60,966 bases of DNA from Rhodocyclaceae bacterium (GTDB lineage Bacteria > Pseudomonadota > Gammaproteobacteria > Burkholderiales > Usitatibacteraceae). Each line of letters starts with the position of its first letter. The first letter of the stretch is position 1. Made by a program: the position numbers and the translations under genes. The DNA lies in the NCBI GenBank assembly GCA_020247395.1, contig JADCJC010000023.1, forward strand, positions 1 to 60,966. Direction: 5' to 3'. This document shows positions 1 to 9,399 of the stretch, piece after piece. A model generated the notes under the pieces. It was not told where the DNA came from and ran no database searches. It worked only from the letters and a program-made list of their open reading frames with translations.

Positions 1-152
1 ATTGGCGCTTCGATGACGCAGATTCCATGTCGGCACGGGCCTTCATGAGCCCACCTCAGATGCCGGATATACGACTGCAGGCTTATCCCTTCTTGCCGTT
101 GCTAATGATCAAGCTCTTGTTTTGGGAACGGAGTCCATATATGAGGAATTAG
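1..152 (+). CDS. C-terminal tail of an unidentified protein (5' end outside window)
   Basis: One frame is open from the window edge to a TAG at 150-152, giving about 49 residues that end in LLFWERSPYMRN. The TAG is followed directly by the ATG of the HlyD-type adaptor gene, which is the spacing expected inside an operon. HlyD-type adaptors are often encoded next to ABC transporter subunits, so this could be the end of a permease or another transporter part, but the tail shows no motif and I do not recognise it. An open frame of this length could also occur by chance; the tight junction is the main support. Confidence 0.4.
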   Translation, partial: WRFDDADSMSARAFMSPPQMPDIRLQAYPFLPLLMIKLLFWERSPYMRN

Positions 153-1319
153 ATGAGCTCACTTTCGCGCAACATCACTTATTTAGTCCTCGGCCTGATG
201 GCAATCGCGCTGGCTGCCTGGCTATTTCGTCCCGCTCCCTTGAAGGTGGATACTGGTCTGGTCGAACGCGGCAGCATGCAGGTGACCGTCGATGAGCAGG
301 GCGAGACACGCAGCCATGATCGCTTTGTTGTGACGGCACCAGTCAGCGGAAGAATGGTGCGTATTGAATTGCATGACGGCGATGCCGTTCAGCAAAACCA
401 GATGGTTGCCAAAATCGCTCCGCTCCCATTGAGCGTGCGTGAGCGCGGCGAACAGACGGCGAGGGTTGCCGCAGCGGAGAGCCGACAGCGCGAGGCGGAA
501 GAACTGATGCGGCGCGCCAGCGAGGAGCTCGCCCAGGCCAAACGCGAAGCCAGGCGCATTGAGCGCCTGGTGAAGGATGGCTTCATGTCTGCACAAGCAG
601 CCGAGCAGGCGCGCAACGCAGAGATAAAAGTGGCTAACGAAGCGGAAGCGGCGCGCTTCCGGGCCACGTCTGCGGCGGCCGAGGTTCGGCTGGCAAAATC
701 AGGATTGATCGCGGGAGGCGATAACATTCACACCCTCTTCAGCGTACGGTCACCGGTTGCCGGGCGAATTTTGCGCATCGTCGATCCAAGTGAGCGCGTG
801 GTTGCTGCCGGAACCCCGTTGCTGACGGTCGGGGATCTCAGCAAGCTCGAAGTTGTGGTTGAGCTGCTGTCGTCCGAAGCGGTCAAAGTCAAACCCGGTA
901 TGCCCATCATCATTGACGGCTGGGGCGGCAGTGGAAAGTTGGCGGCAAAAGTGCAGCGCATCGAGCCCTATGCATTCACCAAAGTATCCGCGCTGGGCGT
1001 CGAAGAAAAACGTACCAATGTGGTAGGGGAATTCATCGACCCACCGCAGGGGCTGGGTGACGGCTATCGTGTCATTGCAAAAATCGTTGTCTGGGCCGCC
1101 GAGGCGGTAAACAAAGTCCCATCGAGTGCTGTATTCCGCTGCGCAGATGCATGGTGCACCTTTGTAATTGAGAATGGGCGGGCAAAAAAGCGCGATGTCA
1201 AAATTGGACAGCGCAATGCAAACGAGGCAGAGGTACTGGAGGGCCTGACTCAGGGCGAAACGGTCATCCGTCATCCCGCCAGTACGATCGAAGATGGCAT
1301 CAGCGTCGAAGCGAGGTAA
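153..1319 (+). CDS. HlyD-family periplasmic adaptor (membrane fusion) protein
   Basis: A 388-residue membrane fusion protein expected to link an inner-membrane transporter to the outer membrane during efflux. It has one N-terminal membrane anchor (about residues 8-25), a first lipoyl half (about 55-95, with VSGRMVRIELHDGD), a long Ala/Glu/Arg-rich coiled-coil hairpin (about 95-185), a second lipoyl half (VRSPVAGRILRI, about 193-228) and a C-terminal beta-barrel. The length is normal for the family. The ATG touches the stop of the upstream frame, so it is probably the last gene of an export operon whose pump genes lie left of the window. It converges on speE. The family is clear; the substrate cannot be told. 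Confidence 0.85.
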   Translation: MSSLSRNITYLVLGLMAIALAAWLFRPAPLKVDTGLVERGSMQVTVDEQGETRSHDRFVVTAPVSGRMVRIELHDGDAVQQNQMVAKIAPLPLSVRERGEQTARVAAAESRQREAEELMRRASEELAQAKREARRIERLVKDGFMSAQAAEQARNAEIKVANEAEAARFRATSAAAEVRLAKSGLIAGGDNIHTLFSVRSPVAGRILRIVDPSERVVAAGTPLLTVGDLSKLEVVVELLSSEAVKVKPGMPIIIDGWGGSGKLAAKVQRIEPYAFTKVSALGVEEKRTNVVGEFIDPPQGLGDGYRVIAKIVVWAAEAVNKVPSSAVFRCADAWCTFVIENGRAKKRDVKIGQRNANEAEVLEGLTQGETVIRHPASTIEDGISVEAR

Positions 1320-1377
1320 CAGTAAAGGAGACGCGCGTCGCTTTAATGCGGTTCGCACCCAAAAAGTGTTCCCCGGC

Positions 1378-2244
1378 TTAGGCCAGAAGTCGCCTCACGT
1401 GTTCCGGCTGCGCTTGCATGGCGCAGTGCATTTCACCGTTATAGAATCGCCGCATGCGAATACCGCGCTTGTTGAGTCGTGAATCGATTTCGCTGGCAGT
1501 GAGGCTGCGCATATCAAGCGACATCGACGCCACCGCAAAACCCCAGGTCCCGCCATATGTTGGGATATCTACGAAGTAGGGCGTTACAAGCGAAAACTGC
1601 GTACGCAAGTTTGCGATGGTCGCTCGCGCTCGGTCCGGGTGCGCGAACGGCGACCCGATGTGCAGTACTAACGCGCCACTATCGGCCAACGCCGCTTTGC
1701 AATCGGCAAAAAATGGCGAGCCGTATAGCGGAGCTGCTTCACCCGCCGGGTCGGTCAGGTCAAGATAGATAAGATCGAACAAATTCGTGGCAGTTGCGGT
1801 GGCGGCGGCACGTTTCACAAACGCCGCCCCATCTCCGATGTGCAAGACGAGGCGCGGATCATCAAACGTATCGCCGTGAATGGATGGCAGGTACTCACGC
1901 GAAAGCCGGACTACGTCCGCATCCAGTTCACATAATGTGCAGTGACTGATCGGTTGTTTGAGCAACTCCTCGGCAGCCCCACCATCACCGCCACCAATAA
2001 TGAGCGCACGCTGCGGGTTCGGATGGGCCGTTGCGGCCAGATGAATGAGACCTTCATGATAGAAAAACTCATCCCGCTCGGAGGTCATATTGACGCCATC
2101 GATGCGCATCAACCGCCCCAGATCCGGGCACGCATAGATCTCTATCAGCTGGTAGGCAGACTGGTGAGAAGCGATACACGAGGTCGCATCAAAGTACACC
2201 CCTGCGCTATCCGTCAGACGCTCATGCAGTCGCAATTTGGTCAC
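1378..2244 (-). CDS. speE: Spermidine synthase
   Basis: Transfers the aminopropyl group of decarboxylated S-adenosylmethionine to putrescine, giving spermidine in the cytoplasm. The 288-residue protein shows the nucleotide-binding IIGGGDGG motif, the acidic LCELDADVV strand that binds the ribose, and LDLTDP carrying the catalytic aspartates. The start codon is GTG at 2244, fitting the usual short N-terminus before the beta-hairpin (VYFDATSC) region. It lies 30 nt downstream of speD on the same strand, so the two form a polyamine operon with decarboxylase first and synthase second. Length and motifs are typical. Confidence 0.95.
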   Translation of the reverse strand: MTKLRLHERLTDSAGVYFDATSCIASHQSAYQLIEIYACPDLGRLMRIDGVNMTSERDEFFYHEGLIHLAATAHPNPQRALIIGGGDGGAAEELLKQPISHCTLCELDADVVRLSREYLPSIHGDTFDDPRLVLHIGDGAAFVKRAAATATATNLFDLIYLDLTDPAGEAAPLYGSPFFADCKAALADSGALVLHIGSPFAHPDRARATIANLRTQFSLVTPYFVDIPTYGGTWGFAVASMSLDMRSLTASEIDSRLNKRGIRMRRFYNGEMHCAMQAQPEHVRRLLA

Positions 2245-2274
2245 TTACTCTGTCGCCTTGGTTTGCCAAAGGTT

Positions 2275-2688
2275 TTATGCCGCCGCCAATTCGACCGCAT
2301 CACTCGCAACCGGCAGGTCCTTGCCACGAAAAACACGTTCGACCATCACATCGGCTGGACCAAACGCCCTGAGCAAAGCGGCGTAAAGCGCTTCGGCTTT
2401 GCTGCTGTTGTCACCAGTGACGTTACAAACGTAGACATCTAACGTCGCGCCGCCACGCTCGGGCCAGGTATGTACGGCCAGATGTGACTCCGCAAGTACC
2501 AGTGCGCCGGTGGCACCACCCGCCTGTGTTTCATCAACGCCACTGAATTGGTAGAAGTGGTCACCCAAAACGGTTAGCCCAGCCGTCTCTGAAGCGCCGA
2601 TGCACAGCTGGCGCAGCGCCTTTGCACAAGCCATGTGTTTGCCCACCGGGCAGTTGTAGAAATCGGCAAAGATGTGCAAGCCACGCAT
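2275..2688 (-). CDS. speD: S-adenosylmethionine decarboxylase proenzyme, small bacterial type
   Basis: Makes decarboxylated S-adenosylmethionine, the aminopropyl donor used by SpeE. The 137-residue proenzyme has the conserved AESHLAVHTWPE segment. Ser68 in ESH is the self-processing site that becomes the pyruvoyl group in this family; His73 and the downstream Cys (VYVCNV) are the other expected active-site residues. I start at the ATG at 2688 because it gives the family N-terminus MRGLH and has a GGAG ribosome-binding site seven bases upstream; a TTG at 2700 is in frame but overlaps that site. speD precedes speE by 30 nt. Confidence 0.93.
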   Translation of the reverse strand: MRGLHIFADFYNCPVGKHMACAKALRQLCIGASETAGLTVLGDHFYQFSGVDETQAGGATGALVLAESHLAVHTWPERGGATLDVYVCNVTGDNSSKAEALYAALLRAFGPADVMVERVFRGKDLPVASDAVELAAA

Positions 2689-2781
2689 AAATAGCTCCAA
2701 AAGCGTTGGTGCAACTAATTGCGCGCCAACAGCCGGTGCGGGTGGGCAAAAATGGGGGAATGAAGCGAGCAGCGGCTAAAT

Positions 2782-2787
2782 TATAAT
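2782..2787 (+). promoter_or_regulatory. Possible -10 box ahead of transketolase
   Basis: A perfect TATAAT lies 90 nt before the transketolase ATG in the gap between divergent speD and tkt. No convincing -35 box sits 16-18 bases upstream, so this is a weak promoter call from the -10 match alone. Confidence 0.3.
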
Positions 2788-2876
2788 TGTGCCAGCGTAG
2801 CCGATCCCGCCACCATGTCGGCCCTCTCCTCTTTCACCCGATCCTGCAGCCCCTTCTTCGCTTTTTCTTGATCCTC

Positions 2877-4877
2877 ATGACTCAAGTCTCCCGCACCGAT
2901 ATTACCAACGCCATTCGCGCCCTCTCCATGGATGCGGTTCAAAAAGCCAACTCGGGTCACCCCGGTGCCCCAATGGGCATGGCAGAAATTGCCGAAGTGT
3001 TGTGGCGGCACCACCTCAAGCACAACCCGAAGAATCCCCAATGGGCGGATCGCGACCGGTTTGTTTTGTCCAACGGCCATGCTTCCATGCTCATTTACTC
3101 GCTGCTGCACCTGACCGGTTATGAGTTGTCGATGGACGACCTCAAGTCGTTCCGCCAATTACACTCGAAGACACCAGGCCACCCCGAGGTTGGCGCCACA
3201 CCTGGAGTCGAAACCACCACCGGTCCGCTCGGGCAGGGCTTGGCCAATGCCGTCGGCATGGCAATTGCAGAACGTGAACTGGCGCGAACCTTTAACAGAC
3301 CGGGCATGGAAGTTGTCGACCACTACACCTACGTATTCGCTGGCGACGGCTGCATGATGGAAGGCATCTCCCACGAGGTTTGTTCACTCGCCGGCACTTT
3401 GGGCTTGGGCAAACTGATTGTGTTCTACGACGACAACGGCATCTCCATCGATGGCAAGGTTGATGGCTGGTTTCGCGACAACACCCCGATGCGTTTTGCG
3501 TCGTATGGTTGGAATGTGATTCCCAACGTTGACGGCCACGATCCTGCGCAAATCAATGCGGCCATTTTGGAGGCCAAAGAACAATCAACCAAACCAACAC
3601 TCATCTGCTGCAAAACCGTCATCGGCAAAGGTTCACCCAACTTGGCCGGCACGGACAAGGTGCACGGTGCCGCGCTGGGTGACAAGGAAGTTGCAGCGAC
3701 ACGTGAGGCCATCGGCTGGAAGTACGCACCGTTTGAAATTCCGCAAGACATTTACGATGCGTGGGATGCCACCCACAAAGGTGCGGGGCTGGAAGCGCGC
3801 TGGAATGGTGTTTTTGCGGCCTATGAACATGCCGAACCGGCGCTGGCCGCTGAATTCAAACGCCGTATGCGGGGCGATTTGCCGAACGACTTCACAGCAA
3901 CCGGCAATCAGCTCATGGCGAACTCGGTCGAAAAGGCGGAGACAGTCGCCACGCGAAAAGCTTCCCAGTTTGCCATCGACGCCTTTGCACAAACCATGCC
4001 GGAGATGATTGGCGGCTCGGCCGACCTCACGGGCTCGGTATTCACCAACTGGGGCGGTAGTAAAGCGCTGAGCGCAGGCCACGGCGGCAACTACATCAAC
4101 TTCGGCGTGCGCGAATTCGGTATGGCGGCCATCGCCAACGGCATGACGCTGCACGGCGGGTTTGTTCCGTATCACGGCACGTTCCTGACTTTCAGCGACT
4201 ACTCGCGCAACGCATTACGCATGGCCGCGCTGATGAAGATTCGCAACATCTGCGTATTCACGCATGACTCGATCGGCTTGGGCGAAGATGGTCCGACCCA
4301 TCAGTCCGTCGAACACGTTGCCTCGCTTCGCTTGATTCCCAATATGGACGTATGGCGGCCATGCGATACCGTTGAAGCCGCCGCAGCGTGGCACCACGCG
4401 CTGGCGCGTCGTAATGGCCCGACTTGCCTGATCTTCTCGCGCCAGAATTCACCGTTCCAAAAACGCGACGCGAATGCGATTGCCAACGTGGCGCGTGGCG
4501 GCTATGTGCTGTCGAAAGAAGGTGGCGCTGTCGGCAAACCTGCGGCGGTGATTATTGCAACCGGCACGGAAGTCTCACTGGCCATGGAAGCGCAAAAGTT
4601 GCTGGCGGCAGAGAACATCCACGTTCGAGTAGTGTCGATGCCATCGACCTACGAATTTGAACAACAGAATTCAGACTACCGCGAAAGTGTGTTGCCCGCG
4701 GGAATCCGGCGGGTAGCAGTTGAGGCCGGTGTCACCGATTACTGGCGCAAATACGTGGGCTTGGACGGCGCGGTGGTTGGCATCGACACATTTGGTGAAT
4801 CCGCTCCCGCCGGTGTGTTGTATAGACACTTCGGTATTACGGCTGAGCAGGTGGTCGCGGGAGTCAAGAGAGGCTGA
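2877..4877 (+). CDS. tkt: Transketolase
   Basis: Thiamine-diphosphate enzyme moving two-carbon ketol units between sugar phosphates in the pentose phosphate pathway, or the Calvin cycle if present. The 666-residue protein carries SGHPGAPMG near the N-terminus, the diphosphate and Mg-binding GDGCMMEG (about residue 155) and GEDGPTHQ (about residue 470), as expected for bacterial transketolase. The frame stays open 30 codons further upstream, but ATG 2877 gives the family start [14 protein letters not shown], so I use it. The gene stands alone, divergent from speD and about 130 nt before the radical SAM gene. Confidence 0.95.
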   Translation: MTQVSRTDITNAIRALSMDAVQKANSGHPGAPMGMAEIAEVLWRHHLKHNPKNPQWADRDRFVLSNGHASMLIYSLLHLTGYELSMDDLKSFRQLHSKTPGHPEVGATPGVETTTGPLGQGLANAVGMAIAERELARTFNRPGMEVVDHYTYVFAGDGCMMEGISHEVCSLAGTLGLGKLIVFYDDNGISIDGKVDGWFRDNTPMRFASYGWNVIPNVDGHDPAQINAAILEAKEQSTKPTLICCKTVIGKGSPNLAGTDKVHGAALGDKEVAATREAIGWKYAPFEIPQDIYDAWDATHKGAGLEARWNGVFAAYEHAEPALAAEFKRRMRGDLPNDFTATGNQLMANSVEKAETVATRKASQFAIDAFAQTMPEMIGGSADLTGSVFTNWGGSKALSAGHGGNYINFGVREFGMAAIANGMTLHGGFVPYHGTFLTFSDYSRNALRMAALMKIRNICVFTHDSIGLGEDGPTHQSVEHVASLRLIPNMDVWRPCDTVEAAAAWHHALARRNGPTCLIFSRQNSPFQKRDANAIANVARGGYVLSKEGGAVGKPAAVIIATGTEVSLAMEAQKLLAAENIHVRVVSMPSTYEFEQQNSDYRESVLPAGIRRVAVEAGVTDYWRKYVGLDGAVVGIDTFGESAPAGVLYRHFGITAEQVVAGVKRG

Positions 4878-5009
4878 GACTGATCGCCGGACCGGCGGCT
4901 GAAAGGAAGTTAGGTTTCTTGATGACTGGCGACTAAGCGCACATCGGTAAAACAGCGGATTGCGTACAGTTCTGCGCGACACTCGCAAACTCACTTTTCC
5001 GGAATCACC

Positions 5010-6011
5010 ATGCATCAAACCCTGCATCTGATGAAATCGCGCGGTTTTCCGCACATCCGCCGCAAAGCGTTGGATACCTTGCAAGTCAATCTCGGTTACA
5101 AGTGTAATCAGGCGTGTTTTCATTGCCACGTCAACGCCAGCCCTGACCGCAAGGAAATGATGTCGGCCGAGACTATCGACGACGTCATTTCCTTCATACA
5201 GGCATCGAAGGTGACAACGCTGGATTTGACGGGTGGTGCCCCGGAAATGAATGACCACTTTCAACGTTTGGTGACCACGGCGAGGAAGCGAGGGGTGCGC
5301 GTTATAGACCGCTGTAACCTCACTATCTTGTCGCAGCCCGGCTACGAAGGGTTGGCGCAATTTCTAGCGGACCAGCAAGTCGAAGTATCGGCCTCGCTGC
5401 CCTGTTATTCGCAGGAGAATGTCGATAAACAGCGCGGCGAAGGTGTGTTTGATGCTTCCATCGCCGGGCTCAAGAAGCTCAACGCGCTCGGTTACGGCAA
5501 GCGCGGCAGCGGGTTGGCATTGAACTTGGTGTACAACCCGCAGGGGGCAAGATTACCGCCGCCACAAGAGGCGCTAGAGGCCGACTACCATCGTTTGCTG
5601 CAAGCCAACTTTGGCATCGTCTTTAACCAGCTCTTCACCATCACCAATATGCCGATCCAGCGCTTCGGCTCGACCTTGGTCTCCAAGGGTGAGTTCGAGG
5701 ATTACATGGATTTGTTGGTGGCTAACTTTCAGCAGCACAATCTTGATCGCGTGATGTGCCGCTCGCTGTTGTCAGTCGACTATCAGGGCTACGTGTACGA
5801 CTGCGACTTCAATCAAATGCTGGGCCTGCCGTTGCAGCACGGCGAAGGGCTTAAACTGCACCTACGCGAATTGATAGACGTGGACTTGCTCGGTAACCGG
5901 ATTGTGGTGAAAGACCATTGTTACGGCTGTACCGCTGGGCAGGGTTCCAGCTGCGGCGGCGCGCTCGAAAACGACAGCAAGACGTCGGCGGCGTTGCAGG
6001 AAGCCGAGTAA
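5010..6011 (+). CDS. ArsS-like radical SAM protein with Cys-rich C-terminus
   Basis: A 333-residue radical SAM enzyme of the type named arsenosugar biosynthesis protein ArsS (radical SAM/Cys-rich domain family). The cluster motif CxxxCxxC is Cys32-Cys36-Cys39 in KCNQACFHC; LDLTGGAPEM is the SAM-binding GGE-like segment. The C-terminal part holds further cysteines (RVMC, YDCDF, then Cys304, Cys307 and Cys315 in HCYGCTAGQGSSCGG), probably for an extra Fe-S site. In arsenosugar makers ArsS acts after the methyltransferase ArsM; no arsM is present here, so the substrate is not established. It is followed by a metallophosphoesterase-like gene and a VTT-FAD reductase gene on the same strand. Family confident, substrate inferred. 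Confidence 0.82.
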   Translation: MHQTLHLMKSRGFPHIRRKALDTLQVNLGYKCNQACFHCHVNASPDRKEMMSAETIDDVISFIQASKVTTLDLTGGAPEMNDHFQRLVTTARKRGVRVIDRCNLTILSQPGYEGLAQFLADQQVEVSASLPCYSQENVDKQRGEGVFDASIAGLKKLNALGYGKRGSGLALNLVYNPQGARLPPPQEALEADYHRLLQANFGIVFNQLFTITNMPIQRFGSTLVSKGEFEDYMDLLVANFQQHNLDRVMCRSLLSVDYQGYVYDCDFNQMLGLPLQHGEGLKLHLRELIDVDLLGNRIVVKDHCYGCTAGQGSSCGGALENDSKTSAALQEAE

Positions 6012-6022
6012 ACTCGTGCAAA

Positions 6023-6062
6023 GACGGGGGCTTTAACGCATTTTTGCTCGAAAACGCCCACC
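6023..6062. repeat. REP-like 40-nt intergenic repeat, copy 1
   Basis: Starts GACGGGGG and ends in a degenerate complement (CGCCCACC), with ATTTTTGC in the middle. It aligns without gaps to 30822-30861, 40050-40089 and 60382-60421. It lies between the ArsS-like gene and the phosphoesterase gene, so it would be in the mRNA if the two are cotranscribed. Confidence 0.5.
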
Positions 6063-6087
6063 CCTATTGGAGTTTTTATTTTTATCC

Positions 6088-7047
6088 ATGACGCCCGGTC
6101 GCTCCTGTCCGCTCCACTACCGCTACGCGCCAACAACGTTTTCGCGTCATGCTGACCTCGCCGCCGAGACCGTGTACGTCATCGGCGGGTTATATGGCAA
6201 CTTACCGGCATTGCAAGAAATTTTGGCGATGGCGTCGCATGAGGCAGTCAAACCGAGGCTGGTATTCAACGGCGATTTCCACTGGTTTGACGTTGACACC
6301 CCAACTTTTGCGGCGATCAACGCCGAGGTCTTAAAACATACGGCGTTGCGCGGCAACGTGGAAACCGAACTCGCTCCTGATGCTGACGGGGCCGGTTGCG
6401 GCTGCGCTTATCCCGGCTATGTCGACGACGCAGACGTTGAGCGATCCAACCGCATCATGCACATCCTGCGCGCGACTGCTCGGCAGTTGCCAGCGGAGGT
6501 CGCCAGGCTCATCGCGCTACCCATGCACTTGGTGGTGAGTATTGGCACGTCGCGTGTTGGCATCGTCCATGGTGATGCTGAGTCGCTTTCCGGCTGGCGG
6601 TTTGCTCATGATTCCTTGCACGAGCCGATCAACCAACAGTGGGTCAAAAACATCTGTGACCAAGCCGATCTCGTTGGCTTTGCCTCCAGCCACACTTGCC
6701 TGCCGACGTTTCGACGGTTCGGCACGGACGCTGGCGCCAAGTTTGTGGCCAACAACGGCGCGGCCGGCATGCCGAACTTTGGTGGCACCAAATACGGGCT
6801 GATTACGCGGCTGTCTTTGCATGAGCCAGTCGATGGTACCTCGCAGTACGGCGCGAAAATGGGTGACCTGTTCGTTGACGCACTGCCGGTGCACTTTGAT
6901 CACGGCAAAATGGTAGACCGATTTCTCGCAGACTGGCAGGCAGGTTCAGCGGCGCATACGTCATACTGGCGACGCATCACCGAGGGGCCGGACTATGCGC
7001 CGCCGCACGCGCTAGGTCTAGTGCGCGCACCGTCGGTTTGCGCTTAG
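6088..7047 (+). CDS. Metallophosphoesterase-like protein with degenerate first metal motif
   Basis: A 319-residue protein with the layout of a calcineurin-like phosphoesterase: VYVIGGLYGNLPALQ, VFNGDFHWFD, LRGNVE, IVHGD and SSHTCLP occur in the family order. The first motif, normally DxHGN, reads GLYGN, so the Asp and His metal ligands are missing, while GD, GN, HGD and the final His remain. It may therefore bind one metal, or not be a standard phosphatase. ATG 6088 is chosen over an in-frame TTG at 6067. It sits 76 nt after the ArsS-like gene and 74 nt before the VTT-FAD gene, so a shared role with both is likely. Substrate unknown. Confidence 0.65.
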   Translation: MTPGRSCPLHYRYAPTTFSRHADLAAETVYVIGGLYGNLPALQEILAMASHEAVKPRLVFNGDFHWFDVDTPTFAAINAEVLKHTALRGNVETELAPDADGAGCGCAYPGYVDDADVERSNRIMHILRATARQLPAEVARLIALPMHLVVSIGTSRVGIVHGDAESLSGWRFAHDSLHEPINQQWVKNICDQADLVGFASSHTCLPTFRRFGTDAGAKFVANNGAAGMPNFGGTKYGLITRLSLHEPVDGTSQYGAKMGDLFVDALPVHFDHGKMVDRFLADWQAGSAAHTSYWRRITEGPDYAPPHALGLVRAPSVCA

Positions 7048-7121
7048 CTTTTGTATGTCACGCGGCAAACCACACTAGCCAGTCGCGGCTGCCGGAATGC
7101 ACGTATTTAGGGAGCGATAAA

Positions 7122-9359
7122 ATGAAAAAGCGCAAGGCGTTGTTGGTACTCGCAGTCATCGCACTGATCGCAGCGTACTTTGTGTTTGACCTCGGACGTT
7201 TTGCCAGCCTTGATTACGTCAAAACACAGCAGGCGGCGCTGACCAACTACTACCGAGCGCAGCCGTGGCAAACCGCCGCTATCTTTTTTGCAATCTACGT
7301 TGCGGTGACAGGGCTTTCCTTGCCGAGTGCTGCAATCCTAACCTTGGCTGCGGGTGCCCTGTTCGGGATTGTCAAGGGGGTAGTCTTGGTGTCGTTTGCT
7401 TCCACCATCGGCGCAACACTAGCATTCCTCGTTGCTCGCTTTGTTCTGCGCGACGCCGTCCAAACTAAATTTGGCGACAAGCTGAAGTCATTTAACGACG
7501 GCATCGCAAAGGACGGTGCCTTTTATCTTTTCACGCTGCGGCTTGTTCCGGCGTTTCCATTTTTTCTCGTCAACGTCGTGATGGGCCTCACCCCGATGCG
7601 AACTTGGACCTTCTTTTGGGTCTCACAGGTCGGCATGTTCCTGGGAACGTTGGTGTTTGTGAATGCCGGCACCCAATTGGCTGAAGTCACTTCCCTTAAA
7701 GGCGTCCTCTCGCCCAGGTTGATCGGCGCGTTTGTGTTGCTCGGCATCTTCCCAATCATCGCTAAAAAAATCATCGGCAGCGTCAAGGCGCGAAGAGTTT
7801 ATGCGCCGTGGGCCGACAAAAAGCCCGCGCACTTTGACCGCAACGTCGTGGTGATTGGTGCGGGTTCGGCAGGCTTGGTGACGAGCTACATCGCCGCCGC
7901 GGTGAAAGCCAAGGTGACATTGGTCGAGCGCCATCAAATGGGAGGCGATTGTCTTAACACCGGCTGCGTGCCTTCGAAAGCACTGATTCGCTCGGCGAAG
8001 CTGTTGAGCCACATATCGCGCTCGAAGGAATTCGGCATCGCCTCGGCCAGCGCACAATGGGATTTCGCGGAAGTCATGGAGCGCGTCACCAAAGTGATTG
8101 CTGAGATTGAGCCGCACGATTCGGTCGAGCGCTACACCGGCCTAGGCGTGGACTGCGTAAAAGGCACCGCAAAAATTGTGAGCCCGTGGGAAGTCGAAAT
8201 CGCGCACGCGGACGGTAGCACACAGCGGCTAACGACAAAGAATATCGTCATCGCCACCGGCGCGCGACCCTTTGTGCCGCCGATTCCCGGTCTAGCCGAA
8301 GTCAAGCCACTCACCTCCGACAGTATCTGGAACATCCGCAAACTGCCCAAGCGTTTGATCGTGCTCGGCGGCGGCCCGATTGGCTGCGAACTCACGCAGT
8401 GTTTTGCCCGTTTCGGCTCACAAGTGACACAGGTCGAAATGGCGCCGCGCATCATGATTCGCGAAGACGCGGAAGTGTCTTCGATGGTCAAGCGAAAGTT
8501 TGAGTCTGAAGGCGTCGCGGTGCTGGTGAGCCATAAGGCCAAACAGGTTGTGGTTGAGGACGGCGAAAAGTATTTGATTGTTGAACACGACGGCAAGGAC
8601 AAACGAATCGCGTTTGACGAAATTCTCTGCGCGGTGGGGCGCGTAGCCAACCTCACCGACTTTGGGCTTGAAGAACTCGGCATTCCCGCCAAGCGTGTGG
8701 TTGAAACCAACGAATACCTCGAAACGATCTATCCGAATATCTTCGCCGTCGGTGATGTGGCTGGGCCGTACCAATTCACCCACACCGCCGCGCATATGGC
8801 TTGGTATGCCGCCGTGAATGCGCTCTTCGGCAAATTCAAGAAATTCAAAGTCGACTATTCCGTCGTGCCTTGGGCAACCTTCACCGATCCTGAGGTCGCA
8901 CGCGTCGGATTGAACGAACAAGAAGCCAAAGAAAAGGGCATTGCGTTTGACGTGCACGTGTACGGCATTGATGATCTCGACCGCGCGATTGCGGATGGCG
9001 AGGCGCATGGCTTTGTGAAAGTCATCACGCCGAAGGGTTCAGACAAAATTTTGGGTGCGACTATCGTGGGCGAGCACGCAGGTGATTCGCTGGTGGAATT
9101 TGTGGCCGCAATGAAGCATGGCTTTGGGCTTGAGGGCATCTTAGGCACCATCCACACCTACCCCACCATGGGTGAGGCAAACAAATACGCGGCGGGCATC
9201 TACAAGCGCTCGACGGCCACTGTGGGCAAGCTAGCCGTTGGCCGTGCGCTTAACGACTGGACGCGGGGCGAAGGAAGTTTTGGTGCGCTGCTCGGCGCGA
9301 TCGGTGCACTGGCGGTGAAGCCGGATAACACACCGGCGTATCCTAAGACGGGACATTGA
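7122..9359 (+). CDS. VTT/TVP38 membrane domain fused to FAD-dependent pyridine nucleotide-disulfide reductase
   Basis: A 745-residue fusion. Residues 1-230 hold about five membrane segments and a VTT (TVP38/TMEM64, DedA-like) domain. The rest is a flavoprotein of the mercuric reductase/dihydrolipoamide dehydrogenase type: FAD-binding VVIGAGSAGL (about 242), redox pair GGDCLNTGCVPS (about 275), NAD-binding LGGGPIGCE (about 415), FAD-binding AVGDVAGP and a dimerisation domain starting near PWATFTDPEV. The C-terminal catalytic region reads HTYPTMGE. ATG 7122 is preceded by GGGAG; the in-frame extension overlaps the upstream gene. An electron-transfer or metal(loid) function at the membrane, tied to the ArsS-like protein, is an inference from context. 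Confidence 0.85.
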   Translation: MKKRKALLVLAVIALIAAYFVFDLGRFASLDYVKTQQAALTNYYRAQPWQTAAIFFAIYVAVTGLSLPSAAILTLAAGALFGIVKGVVLVSFASTIGATLAFLVARFVLRDAVQTKFGDKLKSFNDGIAKDGAFYLFTLRLVPAFPFFLVNVVMGLTPMRTWTFFWVSQVGMFLGTLVFVNAGTQLAEVTSLKGVLSPRLIGAFVLLGIFPIIAKKIIGSVKARRVYAPWADKKPAHFDRNVVVIGAGSAGLVTSYIAAAVKAKVTLVERHQMGGDCLNTGCVPSKALIRSAKLLSHISRSKEFGIASASAQWDFAEVMERVTKVIAEIEPHDSVERYTGLGVDCVKGTAKIVSPWEVEIAHADGSTQRLTTKNIVIATGARPFVPPIPGLAEVKPLTSDSIWNIRKLPKRLIVLGGGPIGCELTQCFARFGSQVTQVEMAPRIMIREDAEVSSMVKRKFESEGVAVLVSHKAKQVVVEDGEKYLIVEHDGKDKRIAFDEILCAVGRVANLTDFGLEELGIPAKRVVETNEYLETIYPNIFAVGDVAGPYQFTHTAAHMAWYAAVNALFGKFKKFKVDYSVVPWATFTDPEVARVGLNEQEAKEKGIAFDVHVYGIDDLDRAIADGEAHGFVKVITPKGSDKILGATIVGEHAGDSLVEFVAAMKHGFGLEGILGTIHTYPTMGEANKYAAGIYKRSTATVGKLAVGRALNDWTRGEGSFGALLGAIGALAVKPDNTPAYPKTGH

Positions 9360-9399
9360 CGAAATCCCCGTATCAAGTTTGAGCAGGCCCGGGATCACG

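Noticed and set aside
750-1358. 202-codon frame antisense to the HlyD-type gene
   Set aside because: No family features, high Cys/Arg/Phe content; shadow of the coding strand.
5010-6011. Selenocysteine in the Cys-rich tail of the radical SAM protein
   Set aside because: Some relatives may carry selenocysteine near the C-terminus, but here the conserved positions are ordinary Cys codons, with no in-frame TGA before the stop.
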